Below, piece after piece: positions 1 through 6,949 of a stretch of 12,194 nucleotides of DNA; position 1 is the stretch's first letter; each line of letters begins with the position of its first letter. The notes beneath the pieces are model-generated. The model was not told the DNA's origin and searched no databases. It saw only the letters and a program-made list of their open reading frames with translations. This DNA is from an uncultured Flammeovirgaceae bacterium. Its GTDB lineage: Bacteria > Bacteroidota > Bacteroidia > Cytophagales > Cyclobacteriaceae. The DNA lies in assembly GCA_946886805.1 (NCBI GenBank), contig CAMPJM010000070.1, positions 1-12,194 on the forward strand, written 5' to 3'. The position numbers were made by a program, and so were the translations under genes.

Positions 1-69
1 TTATTAATATTTGTTAGACAATCTTTTGATCTGTTTAGCATTTTTTTAACCTCAAAAACCACTAGTATT

Positions 70-576
70 ATGACAGCATTAGAATTTGGTTATTCTTTAA
101 ACAAAATGACAAGATCGTTGAAGCCTTTTGCACTAAGGCTCACAAAAGATTCAGAAGCCGCAAACGATTTACTACAGGAAACGACTCTAAAAGCATACAC
201 CAATAGAGAAAAGTTTGCTGATGGTACCAACCTGAAAGCCTGGTTGTACACTATTATGAAAAATACCTTTATTACAAATTACCAGAGAATGGTAAGAAGA
301 AACACTTTTATTGACACAACTGATAATCTCCACTACTTAAACTCATCAAACAACGTAACTTCTAATCTTGCATATTCAAGCTTTGCAATTAAAGATATTA
401 ACAAAGCGATAAGGAAATTAGATGATGCTTATAAAACACCTTTTATGATGCATTTCAGAGGATTTAAATACCATGAAATTGCAGACAGGTTGAATATTCC
501 TATTGGGACTGTTAAAAACAGAATTCATATTGCCCGTAAGGAGTTGAAAGAGAAACTACAAAACTATGCAGTTTAA
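70..576 (+). CDS. ECF-type RNA polymerase sigma factor at the head of the carotenoid cluster
   Basis: A 168-residue alternative sigma factor that should direct RNA polymerase to a small set of promoters. Sigma region 2 covers about residues 10-75: DLLQETTLKAY at 33-43 is the core-binding helix and NLKAWLYTIMKNTF at 54-67 followed by NYQR is the -10-recognition part. After a variable linker (about 76-106), region 4 covers about 107-162, with the helix-turn-helix around YHEIADRLNIPIGTVKNRI (134-152). Length is normal for the ECF group and there is no extra C-terminal domain. The ATG at 70 gives a complete region 2; the next in-frame Met (residue 13) would trim it. It lies 86 bp upstream of crtI on the same strand, so it is a natural candidate regulator of the pigment genes (inference). 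No anti-sigma gene is visible downstream; what lies upstream is outside the window. The family call is firm; the target promoters are not known. Confidence 0.93.
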   Translation: MTALEFGYSLNKMTRSLKPFALRLTKDSEAANDLLQETTLKAYTNREKFADGTNLKAWLYTIMKNTFITNYQRMVRRNTFIDTTDNLHYLNSSNNVTSNLAYSSFAIKDINKAIRKLDDAYKTPFMMHFRGFKYHEIADRLNIPIGTVKNRIHIARKELKEKLQNYAV

Positions 577-626
577 TTAAAAACCTTTAAATGAATTGTT
601 TGTAAAAATGCTAGTTAACATCATAT

Positions 627-655
627 TTTGTTCTCCTGTAAATAATATTAATTTG
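627..655 (+). promoter_or_regulatory. possible promoter before crtI
   Basis: TTTG at 627-630 and TTAATTTG at 648-655 are 17 bp apart. This resembles the Bacteroidota TTTG / TAnnTTTG pattern with one mismatch in the second element. A start site about 5-8 nt further on would fall at or next to the GTG start codon of crtI (663), giving a leaderless or nearly leaderless message. If the preceding ECF sigma factor controls this gene its consensus may differ, so this is only a weak candidate. Confidence 0.25.
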
Positions 656-662
656 ACTACTG

Positions 663-2159
663 GTGAGTAAAGATGTTATTGTCATAGGGGCAGGATTTTC
701 CGGCATCTCTTTGGCAACCAACCTTGCCCATTCTGGCTATAATGTTAAAGTTTTAGAAAAAAACAGCATAGCGGGAGGAAGGGCAAGGTTTTTTTGTGAA
801 AATGGCTTCACTTTTGATATGGGGCCAAGTTGGTATTGGATGCCCGATGTGTTTGATGATTATTTTGCGACTTTCAGTAAACGTACAGCAGATTTTTATG
901 AATTAATTCGTCTCGACCCTTCCTATACGGTAATTTTTGATAAGGACAATTTTATCGATATTCCTGCTTCTTTAGAAGGGCTTAAGGAATTGTTTGAAAG
1001 CATTGAACCAGGTGGTGCTAATAATCTTGAGCGGTTTTTAAAACAGGCCGGCCACAAGTACCAGGTGGGAATGAAAGATCTTGTATATCGCCCAGGCAGA
1101 TCCGTCACGGAATTTCTGAGCTTACAATTATTGTTGGATGTGCTTAAAATAGATGTGTTCAAATCGTTTCATTCCCATGTCAGAAAGTACTTTACACACC
1201 CGTATTTATTAAAAATAACCGAATTTCCCATACTGTTCCTTGGTGCAGTTCCGCAAAATACACCTGCCTTATATAGTCTTATGAACTATGCTGATATGCA
1301 ATTAGGAACATGGTATCCCAAAGGCGGAATGTATAAAATAATTGAAGGGATGGTTGAGCTGGCGGAGTCAGTCGGCGTGAAGTTTTACTACAACCAAAAC
1401 GCATCTTCTATTATATTGGACGAGAACGGCTCTGCAACGGGAGTTGCCACGGATTCTGATATTTTTAAGGCAGAAGTTATAGCAGCTTCGGCGGATTATC
1501 ACCACGTGGAGAAAAATTTATTACCAAAGGAATATCGAACTTATAGTGAAAAATACTGGAACTCAAGGACAATGGCTCCCGGAAGCCTCATCTTTTACCT
1601 TGGCATTAACAAGAAACTTGAAAGGCTGAACCACCACAATTTATTCTTTGATGAAGATTTTGGCAAACATGCTACTGAAATTTACGAAAAACCAGCATGG
1701 CCAGAAAAACCTTTATTTTATGTTTCTGTGACCTCAAAAAGTGATGATTCTGTAGCTCCCAAGGGATGCGAAAATGTTTTTATTTTAGTTCCTGTCGCCC
1801 CCAGCTTGGAAGATACCGAACAAATAAGAGAATATTATTACAACTTGATTATGGGAAGGCTAGAAAATTTAACGGGTCAGGCTATTAAAAAACATGTTAT
1901 ATATAAAAGAAGTTATGCTCACAGAGATTTTATAACGGATTATAATGCTTTCAAAGGGAATGCTTACGGACTGGCAAATACACTAAAACAAACAGCAATT
2001 TTTAAACCGGCATTGAAAAGTGCTAAAGTAAAAAATTTATATTTCACCGGCCAGTTAACTGTTCCGGGCCCAGGGGTGCCGCCATCACTAATTTCGGGAC
2101 AGGTAGTAGCCCGGGAAATCGAACGTGATTTTCCAATCTCAAATAAGTCTCTTTCGTAA
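663..2159 (+). CDS. crtI: phytoene desaturase (CrtI-type)
   Basis: A 498-residue FAD-dependent desaturase that introduces double bonds into 15-cis-phytoene to give lycopene, acting at the membrane surface. The N-terminal dinucleotide-binding fold is clear: VIVIGAGFSG with G9, G11 and G14, the ribose-binding acid E32 in VLEK, and AGGRAR at 37-42. The C-terminal CrtI signature, with YFTGQLTVPGPGVPPSL starting near residue 460 followed by SGQVVAREI, closes the FAD site. Length matches bacterial CrtI (about 490-510). The GTG start is well supported because an in-frame TGA lies at 654-656 and no in-frame ATG occurs nearby. The stop is 11 bp before crtB, so the two are surely cotranscribed. The number of desaturation steps cannot be read from sequence; four (lycopene) is inferred from the lycopene cyclase downstream. 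A related carotenoid oxidase or isomerase is unlikely given the crtB neighbour. Confidence 0.95.
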   Translation: MSKDVIVIGAGFSGISLATNLAHSGYNVKVLEKNSIAGGRARFFCENGFTFDMGPSWYWMPDVFDDYFATFSKRTADFYELIRLDPSYTVIFDKDNFIDIPASLEGLKELFESIEPGGANNLERFLKQAGHKYQVGMKDLVYRPGRSVTEFLSLQLLLDVLKIDVFKSFHSHVRKYFTHPYLLKITEFPILFLGAVPQNTPALYSLMNYADMQLGTWYPKGGMYKIIEGMVELAESVGVKFYYNQNASSIILDENGSATGVATDSDIFKAEVIAASADYHHVEKNLLPKEYRTYSEKYWNSRTMAPGSLIFYLGINKKLERLNHHNLFFDEDFGKHATEIYEKPAWPEKPLFYVSVTSKSDDSVAPKGCENVFILVPVAPSLEDTEQIREYYYNLIMGRLENLTGQAIKKHVIYKRSYAHRDFITDYNAFKGNAYGLANTLKQTAIFKPALKSAKVKNLYFTGQLTVPGPGVPPSLISGQVVAREIERDFPISNKSLS

Positions 2160-2170
2160 ATTGCAGTTGA

Positions 2171-3004
2171 ATGGAGCTTTACGATGTAACAAATTTTAAA
2201 TGTAGCAAGCTGATAACAGAGGCTTACAGCACTTCTTTTACCTTGGGGATAAAGACATTGGATAAAAGGTTTCGTTTGCCTGTATACGCTATTTACGGAT
2301 TTGTCAGATTCGCCGATGAGATTGTAGATACTTTCCACCAATATGATAAAAGAGAATTATTACACAGATTTAGAGCAGATGTTTTGCTCGCAATTCAAGA
2401 AGGGATTAGTTTGAATCCTGTTTTACATTCATTCCAATTTGTTGTAAATAAATATAAAATTGATGAGTCATTGATTTTAGCTTTTCTAAAAAGCATGGAG
2501 ATGGATCTTTCGACACATGAATATAAGCCTGAGCAATACAAAGAATATGTTTTTGGATCTGCGGAGGTAGTAGGCTTAATGTGCCTGCGCGTTTTCTGTG
2601 AAGGGAACGATGCAGTCTACAACGAGCTGCAATCCTATGCTCAGAAACTTGGCTCGGCCTTTCAAAAAGTAAATTTTCTGCGAGACATAAAAAGTGATTT
2701 TAAAGACAGGGGCAGGGTGTATTTCCCAGGCCTCGATTTGGAGAATTTTAGTAACAACACTAAAAGGTTAATTGAGGAAGATATTCAAAAAGACTTTGAT
2801 GAGGCATATAAGGGGATTATCAATCTCCCCGAAGGCTCTAGGTTAGGCGTATACCTGGCTTATATCTACTATTTGAAGCTCTTTAAAAAAATTAAAAGCT
2901 GCCCTGTTTCTGAAATTATAAAGGGACGAGTGAGAATTCCTGATAATCTAAAATTTGCGCTATTGGTACAAACATATTTTAAACACCAGTTTAATTTTTT
3001 ATAA
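2171..3004 (+). CDS. crtB: phytoene synthase
   Basis: A 277-residue squalene/phytoene synthase-family enzyme that condenses two geranylgeranyl diphosphates head to head into phytoene, the first committed carotenoid step. Both Mg-diphosphate-binding aspartate-rich motifs are present: DEIVD at residues 49-53 and RDIKSDFKDRGRVYFP at 171-186, with D172 and D176. The conserved YSTSF stretch at 19-23 and GSAEVVGLMCL at 129-139 also fit the family. Length is at the usual 270-310. The ATG at 2171 follows crtI by 11 bp, typical of a tight operon. Squalene synthase-like relatives (HpnC/HpnD) are the main alternative, but the crtI and lycopene cyclase neighbours favour CrtB. The 147 bp after it hold a GC-rich repeat and no gene. 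Confidence 0.95.
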   Translation: MELYDVTNFKCSKLITEAYSTSFTLGIKTLDKRFRLPVYAIYGFVRFADEIVDTFHQYDKRELLHRFRADVLLAIQEGISLNPVLHSFQFVVNKYKIDESLILAFLKSMEMDLSTHEYKPEQYKEYVFGSAEVVGLMCLRVFCEGNDAVYNELQSYAQKLGSAFQKVNFLRDIKSDFKDRGRVYFPGLDLENFSNNTKRLIEEDIQKDFDEAYKGIINLPEGSRLGVYLAYIYYLKLFKKIKSCPVSEIIKGRVRIPDNLKFALLVQTYFKHQFNFL

Positions 3005-3040
3005 TATGTTTCAATGTCGTTTAGTGAAGCTTTTTTTATA

Positions 3041-3122
3041 CCTCATCCCCCGAAATGCTCCGGGGCAGGCTCCGAAATGCTCCGGGGCGGTCTCTCCACC
3101 CCTCTCCTAAAGTGAGAAGAGG
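3041..3122 (+). repeat. GC-rich hairpin repeat between crtB and the lycopene cyclase gene
   Basis: A GC-rich patch in otherwise AT-rich sequence. The 16-mer CGAAATGCTCCGGGGC occurs twice exactly, at 3051-3066 and 3073-3088, with a period of 22 bp. Each copy can fold on itself: CCCCG pairs with CGGGG in the first, and GCTCCG with CGGGGC (one G-U) in the second. A third, imperfect hairpin lies at 3101-3122, with CCTCT pairing with AGAGG. No T-run follows any of them, so this is not a classical terminator. The layout, starting with CCTCATCCCC and ending in a CCTCTCC...GAGAAGAGG hairpin, resembles dispersed intergenic repeats of Bacteroidota (from memory, not searched). Effects on mRNA processing or on the expression ratio of flanking genes are inference. 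Confidence 0.7.
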
Positions 3123-3151
3123 TAATTGCCTTAACTAAACCACATTTATTT

Positions 3152-3838
3152 ATGTTTACTTATCTTCTAATTAACTTTTTTACCATTCTTTTTCCTTTAG
3201 CTCAATCTTTTGAAAACAAAGTTAACTTCTATAGTAAGTGGAAGTATGTTTTTATGGCCATAGGAATTACCACACTGTTTTTTATTGTTTGGGACCACCT
3301 GTTTACTACCTGGGGGGTTTGGAGTTTTAATCCGGAGTTTATAACTGGTATTTTTTTATTTTCATTGCCTATCGAAGAATGGCTCTTTTTTATAACCGTT
3401 CCTTTTGCTTGCCTATTTATTTACGAAGTACTGCATTATTTTTTCCCAGCTGACCCATTAAGGGAATATTCAAATTTTATAACTGTTATGTTATTCGTAA
3501 TTTTTATCACGGTTGCGGTATTAAATTCTGACAACCTTTATACTGTTACTGTATTTTCTTTCGCAGCTATTTTCCTATCCATCCATTGGTTGATTTACCG
3601 AAACAGATATCTGGGGATGTTTTATTTTACCTATCTCGTGCATTTAATTCCTTTTTTGATTGTAAATGGAATTCTTACATATCTTCCTATTGTTCAGTAT
3701 AATGATAGCGAAAACTTAAATATCAGCATCTTTACTATTCCTATTGAAGATGCTGTCTATTCTTTTCTTTTGTTGTTAATGAATATTACACTTTATCAGA
3801 TTTTTAAAAAAAATTTAAACAAAAAAGTTAAACAATAG
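3152..3838 (+). CDS. crtYcd: lycopene beta-cyclase, fused CrtYc-CrtYd membrane type
   Basis: A 228-residue integral membrane enzyme that cyclises the ends of lycopene to give beta-carotene. It is the fused form of the heterodimeric CrtYc/CrtYd cyclases. Two homologous halves are visible: the first (about 1-100) carries the signature SLPIEEWLFF (P73, E75, E76) within a hydrophobic helix, and the second (about 105-220) carries TIPIEDAVYSF (P197, E199, D200). At least six hydrophobic segments are seen, near 3-17, 31-47, 63-96, 107-125, 131-148, 155-178 and 193-216. The C-terminus is a short basic tail. The family acts without net redox change; the paired acidic motifs are thought to be catalytic (family knowledge). 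The start is the ATG at 3152, the first Met of the hydrophobic N-terminus. It is 147 bp from crtB, across the repeat, and 13 bp before ispH. An epsilon-cyclase activity cannot be excluded from sequence. Confidence 0.92.
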   Translation: MFTYLLINFFTILFPLAQSFENKVNFYSKWKYVFMAIGITTLFFIVWDHLFTTWGVWSFNPEFITGIFLFSLPIEEWLFFITVPFACLFIYEVLHYFFPADPLREYSNFITVMLFVIFITVAVLNSDNLYTVTVFSFAAIFLSIHWLIYRNRYLGMFYFTYLVHLIPFLIVNGILTYLPIVQYNDSENLNISIFTIPIEDAVYSFLLLLMNITLYQIFKKNLNKKVKQ

Positions 3839-3851
3839 ATTCTGCTTGTAT

Positions 3852-4697
3852 ATGCTTAATCTTTCAGTAAATATCGACCCATTTTCCGGATTTTGTTTCG
3901 GCGTTGTTTATGCCATTGAAATGGCAGAAGACATTTTGCGTGAAGATGGTATTTTATACTGTCTTGGTGATATTGTGCATAACGATGAGGAAGTTAAGCG
4001 ACTACAGGCTTTGGGTCTTCAAATTATAACTCATGAAGACCTGCGAAATATTAAAGGGGCTAAGGTACTTATAAGAGCACATGGAGAACCACCTGCTACC
4101 TATGAACTAGCGATACAAAATGATCTGGAATTAATAGACGCTTCTTGTCCCGTGGTTTTAAAATTACAAAACCGGATTAAAAACTCGTTCGATAGGAAGG
4201 AAAAGATATATATCTACGGCAAACATGGCCATGCGGAAATAGTTGGCCTGCTAGGCCAAACACAGAACGAAGCAGTAGTTTTTCAGGATATAAGTGACCT
4301 GGATTTGGAAAACATGCCCAGAAATATTACGCTTTATAGTCAGACTACCAAAAGCACCGATAAGTTTTACGAAATTAAAGAAATGCTGATGCAGAACGGC
4401 ATTACAATTAATGCCAATGATACTATTTGCAGGCAGGTTTCTAACAGGGACAGGGAGTTGCGGAAGTTCGCCAATTTATATGATAAAATTGTGTTTGTTT
4501 CTGGTACAAAGTCCTCCAACGGTAGGGTATTATACAATGTCTGTAAAAGCACAAACGACAATTCTTATTTTGTTTCTATGGCTGACGAACTGGAAATCCA
4601 ATGGTTTAAAGAAAACGAAACTGTTGGTGTGTGCGGTGCAACATCTACCCCACTTTGGCTAATGGAGGCTGTAAAACAACGCCTCAGTACATTTTAA
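3852..4697 (+). CDS. ispH: 4-hydroxy-3-methylbut-2-enyl diphosphate reductase (IspH/LytB)
   Basis: A 281-residue [4Fe-4S] enzyme that reduces HMBPP to IPP and DMAPP, the last step of the MEP pathway. Numbering from the ATG at 3852, the three cluster cysteines are C15 (GFCFGV), C99 (ASCPVV) and C193 (DTICRQV). Other active-site residues are also in place: H43 (IVHN), H77 (RAHGE), H127 and E129 in GHAE, T165/T166 (SQTTKS), the SSN of GTKSSNG near 221-223, and S265 (ATSTP). Length is shorter than E. coli IspH (316) but normal for compact forms. The open frame extends to a TTG at 3846; the ATG six bases later is preferred because TTG starts are rare here. Its place in the pigment operon, 13 bp after the cyclase and 8 bp before crtW, suggests precursor supply is matched to carotenoid demand. 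Whether this is the genome's only ispH cannot be seen. Confidence 0.95.
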   Translation: MLNLSVNIDPFSGFCFGVVYAIEMAEDILREDGILYCLGDIVHNDEEVKRLQALGLQIITHEDLRNIKGAKVLIRAHGEPPATYELAIQNDLELIDASCPVVLKLQNRIKNSFDRKEKIYIYGKHGHAEIVGLLGQTQNEAVVFQDISDLDLENMPRNITLYSQTTKSTDKFYEIKEMLMQNGITINANDTICRQVSNRDRELRKFANLYDKIVFVSGTKSSNGRVLYNVCKSTNDNSYFVSMADELEIQWFKENETVGVCGATSTPLWLMEAVKQRLSTF

Positions 4698-4705
4698 TCA
4701 TTTTC

Positions 4706-5386
4706 ATGAAGCAATTGAGTAGATATAAAGGAGTTGTAATCGCATGGGTTATTATATGCTTGTGGGCAATTTTACTAACTATCTTACTTAACTTAGAAAT
4801 TGATTTTACTTCACCCTTCACTTATTTGTTGATTTTGGTGCAAACGCATTTGTATACGGGCCTTTTTATCACAGGCCACGACGCAATGCACGGTACGATT
4901 TCTAAAAATAAAACGGTCAATAAAACCACTGGCATAATTGCTATCGGACTTTTTGCTTTTAATTCCTATTGGCGATTGTTGCCAAAGCACCATCTTCATC
5001 ACAGATTTGTGGGATCTAAAAACGACCCCGATTTTCATCACGGTTCTTTTCTATGGTGGTATGTCAGCTTTTTAAAGCAGTATGTAACCATTTGGCAAAT
5101 CCTGCTAATGGCTTTGTCCTATAATTTGTTGATTCTTTTTTTTCCGGTTCAGAATGTAATACTCTATTGGATTCTGCCTTCCTTGTTATCGACCCTACAA
5201 CTGTTTTACTTTGGAACCTATTTGCCCCATAAAGGCACCCATGGACCTCACAATATTCATAAGTCGCATACCCAAAAGAAAAATCATCTTCTAGCCTTTT
5301 TGAGCTGCTATTTTTTTGGATATCATTACGAACACCACGATACTCCTCACATACCCTGGTGGAGGCTCTATAAACAAAAAGCGTAG
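4706..5386 (+). CDS. crtW: beta-carotene ketolase (CrtW-like, fatty acid desaturase superfamily)
   Basis: A 226-residue membrane di-iron oxygenase. The histidine boxes are complete: HDAMH (58-62), HHLHH (95-99) and HYEHH (207-211). Features that favour CrtW over acyl-lipid desaturases are NDPDFHHG at 106-113, FGTYLPHKGTHGPHN at 169-183, and the C-terminal HHDTPHIPWWRLY close to the CrtW pattern ending in PWWRLP. Hydrophobic segments lie near 9-30, 36-56, 74-92, 132-147 and 150-170. CrtW adds 4-keto groups to beta-ionone rings, so the expected products are echinenone and canthaxanthin. The start is the ATG at 4706, 8 bp after ispH; the open frame reaches back to 4631 inside ispH, but that extension lacks family similarity. 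The length is slightly below the usual 240-260. A hydroxylase (CrtZ) activity is less likely but not excluded by sequence alone. Confidence 0.85.
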   Translation: MKQLSRYKGVVIAWVIICLWAILLTILLNLEIDFTSPFTYLLILVQTHLYTGLFITGHDAMHGTISKNKTVNKTTGIIAIGLFAFNSYWRLLPKHHLHHRFVGSKNDPDFHHGSFLWWYVSFLKQYVTIWQILLMALSYNLLILFFPVQNVILYWILPSLLSTLQLFYFGTYLPHKGTHGPHNIHKSHTQKKNHLLAFLSCYFFGYHYEHHDTPHIPWWRLYKQKA

Positions 5387-5533
5387 AAAACGAATTAATA
5401 TCTCTACCATCTCCGAATTCTTTTGATTTTGGCAAAAGGCTGAGCGGGGCAACTATGCAAGAAGGCATTTATTTTTAAGCATATTTGTAATTACGATCCA
5501 TTAGAACCATTTTTTAAAATATAAATTTTTTAC

Positions 5534-6628
5534 ATGACCTACGATAGTCGATTTAGATTTCAATTCAGGGAAATCCTGATTATCATCGTAATATGGGTAA
5601 TAAGTTTGAATCTTTACATAATCATAAGGTATTATGGTATTACCGAACTTTCGGGTTCCTTTTTCACAATAGAAAGAATAGCCTTTAGGGATTTTTACCT
5701 TCTTGCTTTAATTGGAGGAGTGGCTATTGGCTTTTTTACAGGTATTTTCGAAATATTTTTCTACCCCGAAGCATTGAACCAAAGATCTTTCGGGATGGTA
5801 GTTATTTTTAAGAGCGTGTTTTACCTGATTGTTTTATTGGGCGTAATTCTTACCACCACTTTTTTCTACTTTTTAATTAAGGATTTTTCGGTTTTACATG
5901 CTCTGGACAAAGCAAGAAGTTTTATAAGTACAGAATCTTTTGTTTCCCTTATGACCTATCTGTCCATGGTATGTATAATTATCAATTACATCAGGCTTGT
6001 TAGTAATAAATTTGGGCCTAGTGTGCATTGGAATATGGTATTCGGAAAATATCATAAACCCCAGGAAGAGGAGTTGATTTTTATGTTTCTGGACCTGAAG
6101 TCTTCCACTACCATTGCGGAACAGCTCGGCCATCTTAAGTTTAGTGCGTTTTTACAAGATTATTTTCGCGATCTATCCTATTTGGCAGTTTCGTATCGGG
6201 CTCAGATTTATCAGTATGTGGGCGATGAAGCGGTCATTACCTGGACTTTAAAAGGCGGTTTGAACAGACACAACTGCATTAGGTTCTTTTACGCTTTTGA
6301 GAGGAGAATCATGAGAAGGAAAAGTTATTATATCAGAAAGTATGGTTTCGAACCTGAGTTTAAAGGGTCATTAAATGTAGGAACTGTAACCGTGGCCGAG
6401 GTTGGGGAATATAAAAGTGAAATAGCCTACCATGGCGATGTGGTAAATACAGCATCCAGGTTGCAGGAGCAATGTAATAAGTTTGGGAAAAAGTTATTGG
6501 TTTCCGAACATTTAAATCAATATCTAAAGGATAATCCGTCTCTTAAAATGGATTTTATTGACAGAGTTATATTGAAGGGCAAAGAAAACCCTATAAGTAT
6601 TTATAGCGTTGAAATAATTGGTATTTAG
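5534..6628 (+). CDS. membrane-anchored class III adenylate/guanylate cyclase with altered substrate residues
   Basis: A 364-residue protein with four hydrophobic helices (about 13-32, 54-77, 91-114 and 136-157), then a cytoplasmic class III cyclase domain (about 175-362). Both metal aspartates are present: D187 in FLDLKSST and D231 in YVGDEAV. The transition-state pair is N305 and R309 in GDVVNTASR. In canonical cyclases a Lys four residues before the second metal Asp and an Asp/Thr seven before the Asn read the purine; here these are Q227 and A298. The base used (ATP, GTP or other) therefore cannot be assigned, and reduced activity is possible. The membrane part has no recognisable sensor domain, only a short loop around 33-53. 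The gene stands alone: 147 bp after crtW, where a small hairpin (CTTTTG/CAAAAG, 5420-5438) lies, and 321 bp before ppk1. No cyclic-nucleotide receptor is in the window. Confidence 0.88.
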   Translation: MTYDSRFRFQFREILIIIVIWVISLNLYIIIRYYGITELSGSFFTIERIAFRDFYLLALIGGVAIGFFTGIFEIFFYPEALNQRSFGMVVIFKSVFYLIVLLGVILTTTFFYFLIKDFSVLHALDKARSFISTESFVSLMTYLSMVCIIINYIRLVSNKFGPSVHWNMVFGKYHKPQEEELIFMFLDLKSSTTIAEQLGHLKFSAFLQDYFRDLSYLAVSYRAQIYQYVGDEAVITWTLKGGLNRHNCIRFFYAFERRIMRRKSYYIRKYGFEPEFKGSLNVGTVTVAEVGEYKSEIAYHGDVVNTASRLQEQCNKFGKKLLVSEHLNQYLKDNPSLKMDFIDRVILKGKENPISIYSVEIIGI

Positions 6629-6949
6629 TCGCTTATAGAATGTACCATAGTATTCTATCCTTCGTTATGATGTTTTATTTTTCCAACTTGCACTTATCAA
6701 GTAAGTAAGAGTAAAGGGTTGTGTCAAGCACGTATTAAATAAAGTTTATAAAGAAGTGGGATAAATAATGTGTCATGGTAAGCTTGTTAAAAATTAACCC
6801 TTAGAAATGCTCACTGTGAGATAGGTGGGTTATAGACATATCAATTTTTATCTGTGACACTTGATCACCGCACAATGGTTACGATACATTTTTTGTAAAA
6901 ACCCTTCCTTAACATTTGAACAATTAAGATAAAATTTAAAATTCCTATT
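6629..6949. other. 321-bp gap between the cyclase and ppk1: hairpin and GTGA/TCAC motifs
   Basis: No reading frame of useful length is seen on the plus strand. Seven bases after the cyclase stop, an inverted repeat (ATAGAAT 6635-6641, ATTCTAT 6652-6658) can form an AT-rich stem-loop, possibly the transcript end, although no T-run follows directly. Further on, TCAC and GTGA tetramers cluster: an exact odd palindrome CTCACTGTGAG at 6810-6820 and the inverted pair GTGA 6854-6857 / TCAC 6865-6868. The last 40 bp are AT-rich, as expected before a start codon. Confidence 0.5.
6853..6892 (+). promoter_or_regulatory. possible ppk1 promoter with overlapping dyad
   Basis: TTG at 6861-6863 and TACATTTT at 6885-6892 are 21 bp apart and resemble the -33 and -7 elements of Bacteroidota, with the final G missing. 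The first element sits inside the inverted pair GTGA (6854-6857) / TCAC (6865-6868), reminiscent of a CRP/FNR-family half-site arrangement but with a 7-bp instead of 6-bp core spacer. A start near 6898 would leave a leader of about 50 nt. This is a weak pattern match only. Confidence 0.2.

Noticed and set aside
1964..2341. 125-codon open frame on the minus strand across the crtI/crtB junction
   Set aside because: It lies opposite two clear enzyme genes, has no recognisable motif, and its sequence is that expected from the antisense of conserved CrtI and CrtB segments.
3051..3088. Two 16-bp copies with 22-bp period as a CRISPR remnant
   Set aside because: Spacing is only 6 bp, far too short for spacers, and no cas genes are present.
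3846..3851. TTG as the ispH start codon
   Set aside because: An ATG follows six bases later, before any conserved residue, and TTG starts are rare in this group.
4631..4705. N-terminal extension of the CrtW frame into the end of ispH
   Set aside because: The extra 25 residues do not resemble the CrtW N-terminus; the ATG at 4706 lies 8 bp after the ispH stop, which suits the operon spacing.
5420..5438. CTTTTG/CAAAAG hairpin after crtW as an intrinsic terminator
   Set aside because: The stem is short with only two G-C pairs and no T-run follows, so it may be chance in AT-rich DNA.
5064..5468. 134-codon open frame on the minus strand opposite crtW
   Set aside because: It is a shadow of the histidine-box region of crtW and shows no protein-like domain or promoter.
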